Assembly: GCA_023511475.1 (NCBI GenBank)
Contig: JAIMBM010000218.1
Location: 1-5,820, forward strand
Length of the DNA stretch: 5,820 nt
Direction of reading: 5' to 3'
DNA from: Anaerolineae bacterium
GTDB taxonomy: Bacteria > Chloroflexota > Anaerolineae > SpSt-313
The position numbers and the translations under genes were made by a program. Positions within the stretch are counted from its first letter, which is position 1; each line of letters opens with the position of its first letter. The notes beneath the pieces are model-generated. The model saw only the letters and a program-made list of their open reading frames with translations, made no database searches and was not told where the DNA came from. Below, piece after piece: positions 1-5,814 of this stretch.

Positions 1-2492
1 CTGCCTTCCCTGACGGCTCGACCGAGCGGCGGGCTTACGATGCCGCTGGACGGCTCATTCGGGTGACCGATCAATTAGGCCGTGTCACCCGGTACGAATA
101 TGATGCTGCCGGCCGCCAGATCAGCCGCACTGATGCCCTGGGGGGGGGGACTGCCTGGCAGTACGACGCCGCTGGCAACAAGGTGGCCGAGACCGACCCG
201 CTGGGGCGCACCACGACCTACACCTACGACGCCGCCAACCGTCTCGTTACGACCACCTTCCCTGATCATTCGACCGAGCAACGGGTCTACGACGGCGTTG
301 GACGGTTAATCCGGCTTATTGATCCCGCCGGGCACACCACCACCTTTAACTACAATGCGCTCGGACAGCTCACCGCGGTAACTGACGCCCTGGGGAATAC
401 CACCCAGTACGAATATGACACCGCGGGCAAGCGCACGGCCCTCGTCGACGCCAACGGTAACCGCACCGCGTTTGCGTATGACGCACAGGGGAGACTGGCC
501 GCAAGGACGTTTCCGCTCGGCGATAGTGAGGACGTTAGCTATGATGTAGCCGGACGGCCGGTGACTACCACTAACGGCAACGGCGAGACCCTGCAGTACA
601 CCTACGACCCTCAGGGGCGACTGAGCGGACTCACGCTACCGGACACAACGACCGAGACCTACACCCACACTGCCGATAGTCTGGTCAGCACCGCCACCGA
701 CGCCCGCGGCACTACCGCCTTTTCATACGACGCAACCACTCGCCGTCTCACGCGGGTGACCGAGCCTGACGGCCGCTACGTCCGGTATGAATATGACACG
801 GTCGGCAACCGCACCCTGATGGCCCATGCGCTGAGTGCCGGTTCCGCCGAAGAAATCACCCAATACGCCTACGATGCCCTCAACCGCATGGTGCGGGTCA
901 TCGACCCGAGCGGAGGTGTCACGACTTACACCTACGACGCGGTCGGCAACCAGACGGCCATAGGGCGACCCAACGGGACGACTACCGCCTTCACCTACGA
1001 CAGCCGCAACCGCCTGACCGGGGAGGTCCATAAAGACGGGAGCGGAGCAACCCTGGCCGGCTTTACTTACACCCTCGACCCGGTGGGGAATCGGACGAGG
1101 GTGCAACACGCAGACGGCTCACGGGTAGAGTACGACTACGACGCGACCTCCAAGGTGACCGCCGAACGCCATTTTGACGCGAGCGGGGCCCTCACGGGGA
1201 GCATCGGCTACAGCTACGATGCGGTCGGGAACCGTGTCGAGGCGGTCACGCCGCAGGGGACCGTCCGCTATGCCTACGATGCCGCCAATCAGCTCGTGAG
1301 CGCGAACGACACCCGCTACTACCACGACGCTAACGGCTACCTGATCGGTGCCTGGCAAGGGGAGCAGGGGCGGGTGTTCGCGTGGGACTATCAGGGCCGC
1401 CTGCGCGAGGTGCGTGAGCGCACGGCCGGGTCGCTGCCCTTCCCGCTCTCGCTGGCAGGCGAAGCTGCCCGCCCAACGCTTCTCGCGGCCTACCGCTACG
1501 ACCTGCTCGGGCAGGTAGTGGAGCAGCAGGCCGGGAGTGGCGGGGTTACCCGCAACCTGCACAGCGAGCAGCACGTGGTTGAGGAGTATGCGGCTACCGG
1601 GGAATCCCTCGCCCGCTCTGTGTACACCGACCGCTGGGATCAGCTTGGCGTCCGGGATCGGGGCGAGCCCAAGGATGCGCTGTATCCTCTCAGCGATGCC
1701 ATGGGGACTGTATTCGCTGCCGTTGACCGGCGCGGCGAGATACGCTATGAGGCCCAGTACGACCCCTGGGGCGCTCCTCTCAGTCGCGAGGAGGGCACGC
1801 CCCTGCCGGGCTTCCAGGGGCGGACGTACGATCCGAACACCAGGCTCTACAACCTGCGCGCCCGCTACTACGACCCGGCGCTCGGTCGCTTCCTCTCCCC
1901 TGATCCGCTCGGTGACCCGTTGCTGCCGCGGACCCTCAACGGGTACGCATTCGGCCTCAACAACCCGCTGCGCTACCGGGACCCGACGGGGCGGATTGTG
2001 CCCCTCCTGGCGGCGGTCCTCATCGGGGCGGCCTTTGGCGCGGCCTACTACAGCGCCCACTATGCCTTCACCACGAAGGATGAGTGCTTCAGCCGCCGCG
2101 AGTTCTTCAGGCGCATGGCGCTTGGCGCCCTGGTCGGCGGGCTTGCCGGAGCCGCGACCTGTGCGACGGCCGGCCTGGTCACTGCTGCAGGGGGTGGGGC
2201 TGTGCTGGCGGGCGCCGCCGGCGGCGCGATGGGGGGCTTTACCGAGAGCGTCTTCAAGCAGTACCTCATCCAGGGCCGTCACGACGGAAACATCGACTGG
2301 GGCGATGTGCTCGCTTCGGCCGCGATAGGTGCCGCGGGAGGCGCGGTAGGCGGAGCTATTGCCTCGCGCATTGGGGCCCGCTTCCCCGCGCTCAGCAAAA
2401 CGGGTCGAGAGCTGCTGGAGTACGAGCTTGGATTCCTCTATGGCGGCTACCTGGTCGGCCTGCCTGCGGCGGTCCTGCAGGGGTTGTCGTAG
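1..2492 (+). CDS. RHS/YD-repeat protein, 5'-truncated by the window edge
   Basis: The frame is open from nt 3, so the GTG at 63 is an internal codon and the real start lies left of the window. Units of the type xDxxGxxTxYxYDAxGRLxxx repeat every 21 residues from nt 3 to about 632, then less regularly to about 1400. An RHS core follows at 1680-1991, with the hallmarks YDPWG, RYYDPALGRFLSPDP, NGYAFGLNNPLRYRDPTG, and it ends at D-P-T-G (1980-1991). In known RHS proteins the repeats form a hollow shell around a variable C-terminal domain, which may be cleaved near such a motif. Here the 166-residue tail is glycine-rich and hydrophobic: segments at about 1995-2069, 2115-2240, 2307-2366 and 2430-2489, with the motif NIDWGD between the second and third. 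I recognise no nuclease, deaminase or other toxin motif. The secretion signal, if any, lies outside the window. RHS identity is secure; a role as toxin, wall protein or adhesin is open. Confidence 0.93.
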   Translation, partial: AFPDGSTERRAYDAAGRLIRVTDQLGRVTRYEYDAAGRQISRTDALGGGTAWQYDAAGNKVAETDPLGRTTTYTYDAANRLVTTTFPDHSTEQRVYDGVGRLIRLIDPAGHTTTFNYNALGQLTAVTDALGNTTQYEYDTAGKRTALVDANGNRTAFAYDAQGRLAARTFPLGDSEDVSYDVAGRPVTTTNGNGETLQYTYDPQGRLSGLTLPDTTTETYTHTADSLVSTATDARGTTAFSYDATTRRLTRVTEPDGRYVRYEYDTVGNRTLMAHALSAGSAEEITQYAYDALNRMVRVIDPSGGVTTYTYDAVGNQTAIGRPNGTTTAFTYDSRNRLTGEVHKDGSGATLAGFTYTLDPVGNRTRVQHADGSRVEYDYDATSKVTAERHFDASGALTGSIGYSYDAVGNRVEAVTPQGTVRYAYDAANQLVSANDTRYYHDANGYLIGAWQGEQGRVFAWDYQGRLREVRERTAGSLPFPLSLAGEAARPTLLAAYRYDLLGQVVEQQAGSGGVTRNLHSEQHVVEEYAATGESLARSVYTDRWDQLGVRDRGEPKDALYPLSDAMGTVFAAVDRRGEIRYEAQYDPWGAPLSREEGTPLPGFQGRTYDPNTRLYNLRARYYDPALGRFLSPDPLGDPLLPRTLNGYAFGLNNPLRYRDPTGRIVPLLAAVLIGAAFGAAYYSAHYAFTTKDECFSRREFFRRMALGALVGGLAGAATCATAGLVTAAGGGAVLAGAAGGAMGGFTESVFKQYLIQGRHDGNIDWGDVLASAAIGAAGGAVGGAIASRIGARFPALSKTGRELLEYELGFLYGGYLVGLPAAVLQGLS
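3..632 (+). repeat. Ten tandem 63-nt YD-repeat units with a 252-nt super-period
   Basis: Ten consecutive units of exactly 21 codons start at 3, 66, 129, 192, 255, 318, 381, 444, 507 and 570. Units 1, 5 and 9 carry an FP(D/L) variant (AFPDGSTERR, TFPDHSTEQR, TFPLGDSEDV) in place of the usual xDxxG opening, giving a four-unit super-repeat of 84 residues. Units 1 and 5 are also close at DNA level (cttccctgac versus cttccctgat, both followed by a tcgaccgag stretch). Beyond unit 10, unit lengths vary from about 20 to 26 residues. This suggests duplication of four-unit blocks in the N-terminal part of the array. Confidence 0.85.
1680..1991 (+). other. RHS core domain ending in D-P-T-G
   Basis: This is the conserved C-terminal capping part of the RHS shell. 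It runs from LYPLSDAMGT through YDPWG and GFQGRTYDPNTRLYNLRARYY to DPTG at 1980-1991. The D-P-x-G end is where variable tails begin in polymorphic RHS proteins. In several known members a nearby aspartate-dependent site releases the C-terminal domain; whether cleavage occurs here cannot be judged from sequence alone. Confidence 0.85.
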
Positions 2493-2520
2493 CTGCGACC
2501 GCCGGCATCTCAGGCAGACA

Positions 2521-2528
2521 GAGGGGGG
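2521..2528 (+). promoter_or_regulatory. Ribosome binding site of the lipoprotein gene
   Basis: A purine-rich GAGGGGGG stretch ends three bases before the ATG at 2532. It supports that start and independent translation of the gene, even though the RHS stop is only 39 nt upstream. Confidence 0.7.
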
Positions 2529-2531
2529 ACA

Positions 2532-3176
2532 ATGGAGCACGCTGGCAAGGGGTACGACAGGTTGTGGTCCAGCCTGGCTGTTGCTGTGGCTGCGGGGCTT
2601 CTGCTCGTCGGCTGTGACGCCCTGACACCACGCCGGCCGTCTCCGGCTGCTTCGTCGGCGCCGAGCGCGACCGGCGCGCTGCTGGCCACGGCAGGCCCGC
2701 CAACCGCCACGGCTGCACCTGCCACGGCAACTCCCGAACCGGGCTGGGAGTTCCTGACCGCGAAAGCCCTGCCGGTGACGCTGCGCCATCCCGCCGGCTG
2801 GGTGGTGACGGAGGAGGAGGCGCAGGTCCTCGTAGCCGCCGATGCAGCGACGGTCGCGGGGGCCGAGGTGGAGGGTTCGGCCCTCCTGCTGCGGCAGGTC
2901 GAGGGCGCTGCCTCGGCCGAAGCGCTCCTGGCGCCGATGGAGGGAGGTGCAGGCGAGGTGATCCGCCGCGAGGAGGCGACGCTCGCCGGCCGCCCGGGGC
3001 GCCTGCTGGAGGTCCGCGTGGTGAGCCCTTCGACGGGCCGGGGTTACCGGCTGGTAGCGGTGGCCACAGTGTCGGATGGGCAGGGCTACCTGGCCGTGGC
3101 TACGGCGCCCCTGGAGCAGTGGGAGGCCGCCTGGCCTCTTCTGGAGGAGACCCTGGCGAGCGTGGCGGCGCGCTGA
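2532..3176 (+). CDS. Secreted lipoprotein with a PsbP/Mog1-like domain
   Basis: The 214-residue product begins with a charged N-terminus (MEHAGKGYDR), then a hydrophobic stretch (11-27) and the lipobox L-V-G-C with Cys28 as the lipidation site, so it should be anchored on the outer face of the cytoplasmic membrane. Residues about 33-70 are an Ala/Pro/Thr/Ser-rich linker. Residues about 72-214 form a compact alpha/beta domain with the pattern LPVTLRHPAGW (80-90), a GRPGRLLEVRV strand, a GQGYLAVATAP strand and a closing helix EQWEAAWPLLEETLASV. This resembles the PsbP/DcrB (Mog1-like) domains of small bacterial lipoproteins, an inference from pattern only. No catalytic residues are evident. It follows the RHS gene by 39 nt on the same strand and is probably co-transcribed, which suggests a shared surface role, but function is unknown. 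Confidence 0.85.
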   Translation: MEHAGKGYDRLWSSLAVAVAAGLLLVGCDALTPRRPSPAASSAPSATGALLATAGPPTATAAPATATPEPGWEFLTAKALPVTLRHPAGWVVTEEEAQVLVAADAATVAGAEVEGSALLLRQVEGAASAEALLAPMEGGAGEVIRREEATLAGRPGRLLEVRVVSPSTGRGYRLVAVATVSDGQGYLAVATAPLEQWEAAWPLLEETLASVAAR

Positions 3177-3320
3177 TCGGCGGGTGGCCGCGCGGCACGC
3201 GTCCCGGCCTCCTGCGGCATCTCTGGAGCTCGTGAGGGCGAGGCACCGCGTTGCTCCTATGGCGCCCAGGTCCCCTCGTCGCCGACTGCGCCCCCTCCGG
3301 GAGGCCCCTCCCCTTGCCGT

Positions 3321-3347
3321 GCCCCCTGGAATCCAGGTTGGAGGGGC
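3321..3347. terminator. Possible terminator-like hairpin
   Basis: CCTGGA-A-TCCAGG is a perfect 6+6 palindrome at 3325-3337. It lies inside an alternative outer pairing of gcccc (3321-3325) with ggggc (3343-3347). It is about 145 nt past the lipoprotein stop, and the downstream sequence has only short T-runs (cctttctg), so intrinsic termination is uncertain. Confidence 0.25.
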
Positions 3348-3455
3348 TGGAGTCTGGCCTTTCTGAGGTCTGCGTCGCTGATCGCTTGCTCCAGCACTCC
3401 TGAAAGGTCGTCTCGCGCGCCTCGCCGCCCGCGGACACCCGCCTTCACTTGGATT

Positions 3456-3482
3456 CCCCGCCCCCGCGCCGCGGGGGCGGGG
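3456..3482. repeat. Perfect 12-bp GC hairpin (REP-like palindrome or terminator stem)
   Basis: Positions 3456-3467 pair base for base with 3471-3482, leaving a 3-nt loop (gcc). Every pair is G-C, so the structure is very stable in RNA or single-stranded DNA. On the plus strand it runs into ggttaggggtgggggt rather than a T-tract, so it is not a classical intrinsic terminator. It lies between convergent genes, a typical place for dispersed palindromic repeats; whether it recurs in the genome cannot be seen here. Confidence 0.6.
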
Positions 3483-3504
3483 TTAGGGGTGGGGGTCTGA
3501 AGAT

Positions 3505-3517
3505 GGAAGGTCCTTCC
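3505..3517. repeat. Short perfect palindrome
   Basis: GGAAGG-T-CCTTCC, 6+6 bases around a single central base, lies 22 nt right of the large hairpin. It could form part of the same repeat element; no protein binding site is recognised. Confidence 0.35.
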
Positions 3518-3535
3518 GCCTACACAGGGGGGCGG

Positions 3536-3630
3536 GGCCTGTCCGCCCTTGAACGCTCAGGGGTGGCAGCACCGCAGAGAGCGATGCCTCCGACCCTGGC
3601 AGCCGAGTGGGGGCTGTCCGCCACTGAAGC
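3536..3630. repeat. Imperfect 20-nt direct repeat, spaced 75 nt
   Basis: A motif of the form ggggNctgtccgccNNtgaa occurs twice: its gtccgcc core begins at 3541 and again at 3616. The copies agree at about 17 of 20 positions and are followed by similar G-rich stretches. This looks like decayed tandem duplication or two copies of a dispersed intergenic repeat. Confidence 0.4.
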
Positions 3631-3687
3631 GGAGGGGCCAAGGGTGTGGGAACTCTCCGCAACAAGCAGAACAGTGCAAGTGAGAGC

Positions 3688-4629
3688 TCAACCAGCCCGC
3701 GCGGCATCATCCCATGCACCGGCATGGGCCGAGTCCGCGCCAAGCAGCGCGCATTCGATGATCTGCTCCACGGCAAAGTCGTGGGCCTGCAGGTAGTACC
3801 GCACGACCTCCTCAAGCGCCGCCACAGGCACCGGCCCCACAATCTCGCTCCCCGCGACCGCCACACCATAGCGCGCCGCCTCGCAACGCACAGTCTCGAG
3901 CACGCGGGGGATCGGGGTGCGACGATAGTCGGTCAGGTTCATCGACACCTGCACCAGGCCCCGATCTTCCAGAGGCAGGGCGATGGCCCTCACAAAGCGG
4001 TAGCCGCCGCTCGAGTGTCGCACCGCCCGGGCGATCCGCTCGGCTACCGAAAGGTCGGTGGTGCGGAGGTTCACGTTCAGGGCGATCAGCGGAAAGCGCG
4101 CGCCTGTAACCAGGGCTCCCGCTCTGGGGTTGAAGGCAGCCGGGCCCTCGTCCGGCTGCCAGACGGGGTCCTGAAGCTTCACCGGCAAGGCCTCGTACTC
4201 GCCCTTGCGTATGTCCGCCAGGTTGCGGCGCTCTGGGCGGGTTGCCGCCTCCTCGTAATAGTAGACCGGCACCCCCAGGCTCCCCACAAAGCGCCCGAAC
4301 CGCCGCGCAATCTCGACCGCCTCGGCCATCTCCGTGCCGCGCACCGGGACGAAAGGCACGACGTCTACAGCGCCGAGCCGGGGGTGTGCTCCCCGATGCC
4401 GGGTCATGTCGATCAGGGCAAAGGCCCTCGTGGCCAACTCCTGCGTCACCGCGAGCACGCGCTCCGGCTCGCCGATGTAACAGAGCACGGTGCGGTTATG
4501 GTGCGGATCCGGACTGCACTCCAGCAATCTGATCCCTGATGCCTCGCGGAGCGGCGCGGCGATCTGCTCGACAACCCCGAGGTCGCGCCCCTCGCTCACG
4601 TTTGGCACGCACATCAGGACTCTGTCCAC
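3688..4629 (-). CDS. ftcD: Glutamate formiminotransferase, stand-alone (EC 2.1.2.5)
   Basis: The product is 313 residues from the GTG at 4629. It transfers the formimino group of N-formimino-L-glutamate to tetrahydrofolate, giving 5-formimino-THF and glutamate, a cytoplasmic step joining histidine breakdown to one-carbon metabolism. Visible family motifs are VPNVSEGRD (8-16), HRGAHPRLGAVDVVPFVP (78-95, with the conserved His residues 78 and 82), IRKGEYEALP (about 140-149), ALNVNL (about 183-188), QVSMNLTDY (227-235) and GSEIVGPVP (260-268). These cover both formiminotransferase subdomains. No cyclodeaminase domain follows, so another enzyme would have to process formimino-THF. With the 4629 start, VPN falls at residues 8-10, as I recall for the mammalian enzyme, and the HPR histidine becomes residue 82. 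A GTG six bases upstream (4635) overlaps the Shine-Dalgarno sequence and is less likely. The gene lies 45 nt behind the PHP gene, probably in the same transcript. Confidence 0.93.
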   Translation of the reverse strand: MDRVLMCVPNVSEGRDLGVVEQIAAPLREASGIRLLECSPDPHHNRTVLCYIGEPERVLAVTQELATRAFALIDMTRHRGAHPRLGAVDVVPFVPVRGTEMAEAVEIARRFGRFVGSLGVPVYYYEEAATRPERRNLADIRKGEYEALPVKLQDPVWQPDEGPAAFNPRAGALVTGARFPLIALNVNLRTTDLSVAERIARAVRHSSGGYRFVRAIALPLEDRGLVQVSMNLTDYRRTPIPRVLETVRCEAARYGVAVAGSEIVGPVPVAALEEVVRYYLQAHDFAVEQIIECALLGADSAHAGAWDDAARAG

Positions 4630-4634
4630 AGGCA

Positions 4635-4641
4635 CCTCCCC
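4635..4641 (-). promoter_or_regulatory. Ribosome binding site deciding the ftcD start
   Basis: On the minus strand GGGGAGG spans 4641-4635, with a 5-nt spacer (tgcct) to the GTG at 4629. The alternative GTG at 4635-4633 uses the last G of this motif, so it would have no spacer. The 4629 start is therefore preferred. Confidence 0.7.
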
Positions 4642-4674
4642 TGCCAGGGCCCCGTACCAGCGCGGCGGGCCTTC

Positions 4675-5574
4675 TCAGTCCACCAGAATCGGCTGGGACC
4701 AGGCCGTCCGCCCGGTGGCGTCGGTGCACTCCAGCCGGACGTACACCCGCATCTGCCGCCGGGGAAAGACCGCCTCGGTCAGCAGCTCATCCGGCCCGGG
4801 CACGGCGGCAGGGCCGCCATAGCCACAGAGGCTCACGCAACTGATGCGGCAGGCTGGCGAGCAGCGCACATACACTGCCTCGGAGGTCACCTCGACGTGG
4901 TGAATCTCGGGGCCCTGACTGGCGTAGAAATGCCCCGCCGTCAGCGCCCGCAGGATGGCGTCCGTAGTCAGCTCTGGAGCACGGACCATCACCCATCCTC
5001 GGCCATAGTCGGGGCGACCCCAGTGCGCGTCGTCGACTGCCAGCCCCCAGCACAGGTACCTGCGGGCAAGGGCGTCATCCCAATGCACGGTCGAGAGCCC
5101 CTTGGCATACTCGTCACAGGTCGCGTTGTAGACCTCGACGCCGACGATCCCCCGCAAGGCGACGATCTCGGGCAGTGTCACCCCCAGCCAGTAGGGATGC
5201 GCCAGCCACACCACCGCTCCATCCGCCCGCAGCGCGTCGATTGCCTCCTGCACAGAATCCTGCGCCGTGTAGGCGTGCGGGCGGCTGATGCCGACGGCGA
5301 CGAGGTGATAGGGCTCTCCCAGCTCCGTCCTGCCGGGGTGCAACTCAGCTCCCGGGATCGCCAAAAAGCTCGGGCCGCTCAGGCCGTCAACCTCAGCGCG
5401 CAGGTTGTGGTCGGTGAGAGCAAGGACCTGAAAGCCGTGCCCGCGATACCAGGCCGCCACCTCCTCCGGCGAGCGCACGCCATCGGAGAGGCTGGTGTGG
5501 GTATGCAGGGCAGCTTTGTACCACTGTCCGGGGGCTGCAAAGGGGTTGCCGGGTTGCGATAGGGTGTCTTGCAT
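4675..5574 (-). CDS. PHP-domain metallohydrolase, CehA/McbA type
   Basis: From the ATG at 5574 the product is 299 residues. Metal-ligand motifs of the PHP (polymerase and histidinol phosphatase) superfamily appear in order: HTHTSLSDG (24-32, His24/His26/Asp31), LTDHN (53-57), PGAELH (74-79), WLAHP (123-127) and AVDDAH (179-184, Asp182/His184). Together they would build a multinuclear metal centre for phosphoester or related ester/amide hydrolysis. After GHFYASQGPEI (214-224) comes a C-terminal beta-rich region of about 75 residues ending YVRLECTDATGRTAWSQPI, the arrangement I associate with the CehA/McbA branch. It is not PolX or histidinol phosphatase by architecture. No signal peptide is seen, so it is probably cytoplasmic. 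The substrate is unknown. An in-frame TTG at 5586 would add four residues; neither start has a good Shine-Dalgarno, and ATG is preferred as the stronger codon. It is followed 45 nt later by ftcD on the same strand. Confidence 0.88.
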   Translation of the reverse strand: MQDTLSQPGNPFAAPGQWYKAALHTHTSLSDGVRSPEEVAAWYRGHGFQVLALTDHNLRAEVDGLSGPSFLAIPGAELHPGRTELGEPYHLVAVGISRPHAYTAQDSVQEAIDALRADGAVVWLAHPYWLGVTLPEIVALRGIVGVEVYNATCDEYAKGLSTVHWDDALARRYLCWGLAVDDAHWGRPDYGRGWVMVRAPELTTDAILRALTAGHFYASQGPEIHHVEVTSEAVYVRCSPACRISCVSLCGYGGPAAVPGPDELLTEAVFPRRQMRVYVRLECTDATGRTAWSQPILVD

Positions 5575-5643
5575 GGCTTTGTCCAATCTATCCGTCTCGG
5601 TTGGGGCGCTGGTAACGCCAGGTCCGCTGCTGACACGCGGGCG

Positions 5644-5672
5644 AGTCTATCACCGCGCCCGGTTTGGCGCAA
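5644..5672 (-). promoter_or_regulatory. Weak promoter candidate for the PHP-ftcD pair, with an inverted repeat
   Basis: On the minus strand TTGCGC (5672-5667) and TAGACT (5649-5644) are separated by 17 nt, giving 3/6 and 4/6 matches to sigma-70-type boxes. The inverted repeat gcgcc (5655-5659) / ggcgc (5666-5670) lies in the spacer and touches the -35-like box, where a repressor could act. The match is weak and could be chance in GC-rich DNA. The initiation site would be about 60 nt upstream of the PHP start codon. Confidence 0.3.
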
Positions 5673-5747
5673 ATGCTGCAGTTCCTCCCCGGTCCATTTT
5701 GCAGTGCGCCGCGCCACCGAATTCGAGAGGAGCTCTTCGGGACAATC

Positions 5748-5781
5748 GGGTAGGAGGGGGCCTCACGGCCCCCGTCCTCCC
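5748..5781 (-). ncRNA. Group II intron domain VI with bulged branch-point A
   Basis: The stem comprises GGG (5781-5779) with CCC (5750-5748), AGGA (5778-5775) with TCCT (5755-5752), an unpaired C at 5774, and GGGGGCC (5773-5767) with GGCCCCC (5762-5756), capped by a GTGA (GNRA-type) loop. A5751 is unpaired on the 3' strand and is the predicted branch point for lariat formation. Confidence 0.8.
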
Positions 5782-5783
5782 AC

Positions 5784-5814
5784 ACCACCGGACGTACTCA
5801 CCGTATCCGGCGGT
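5784..5814 (-). ncRNA. Group II intron domain V hairpin
   Basis: This 31-nt hairpin is the catalytic core element: a nine-pair lower stem, a 2-nt bulge (CG, 5794-5793), a three-pair upper stem and a five-base loop. The usual domain V is about 34 nt, so the upper stem is about one pair short or the intron is slightly degenerate. The lower stem, bulge and the downstream GTGTGGGAGGAC stretch match what I recall of bacterial group II introns. Confidence 0.8.

Larger units (their letters stand above)
3177..3687. other. Non-coding, repeat-bearing interval between convergent genes
   Basis: About 510 nt separate the stop codons of the lipoprotein (plus) and formiminotransferase (minus) genes. I see no convincing coding sequence: the short open frames are low-complexity Pro/Arg/Gly reading of GC-rich DNA. 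The interval holds a palindrome at 3325-3337, a strong hairpin at 3456-3482, a 13-nt palindrome at 3505-3517 and an imperfect direct repeat near 3536 and 3611. A two-way terminator region would be expected here, but no hairpin is followed by a clear T-run on either strand. Confidence 0.6.

Noticed and set aside
63..65. GTG at 63 as the start codon of the RHS gene
   Set aside because: The frame stays open to the left edge and encodes a further complete YD unit upstream, so the gene begins outside the window.
3..632. CRISPR array, because of regular 63-nt periodicity
   Set aside because: The period is in frame, the units diverge along their whole length, and no identical repeat alternates with unrelated spacers. 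It is coding YD-repeat sequence.
1119..2789. Long minus-strand open frame (556 codons) opposite the RHS gene
   Set aside because: It lies antisense to a clear RHS gene and runs into the lipoprotein gene. Its product is Arg/Gly/Ala-rich without recognisable motifs, as expected for the complement of GC-rich coding DNA.
3449..3796. Plus-strand frame reading SPPPRRGGGVRGGG in the intergenic region
   Set aside because: Its start is simply translation of the GC hairpin and the following G-rich stretch, and its end overlaps the ftcD 3' end. No ribosome binding site or motif supports it.
3646..4539. Plus-strand open frame opposite ftcD (297 codons)
   Set aside because: The minus-strand frame carries all formiminotransferase motifs. 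This one gives a His/Arg-rich product with no family pattern.
4897..5562. Plus-strand open frame opposite the PHP gene (221 codons)
   Set aside because: It is the shadow of the PHP gene, whose metal-binding motifs are in the correct order on the minus strand.
5588..5788. Small minus-strand frames between the intron and the PHP gene, including one reading KWTGEELQHLRQTG
   Set aside because: The W-T-x-E-E-L pattern faintly recalls a Myb/SANT-like helix, but it is too short, the frame has no clear start signal, and the other frame runs through intron domain VI. Not called as a gene or a remnant.
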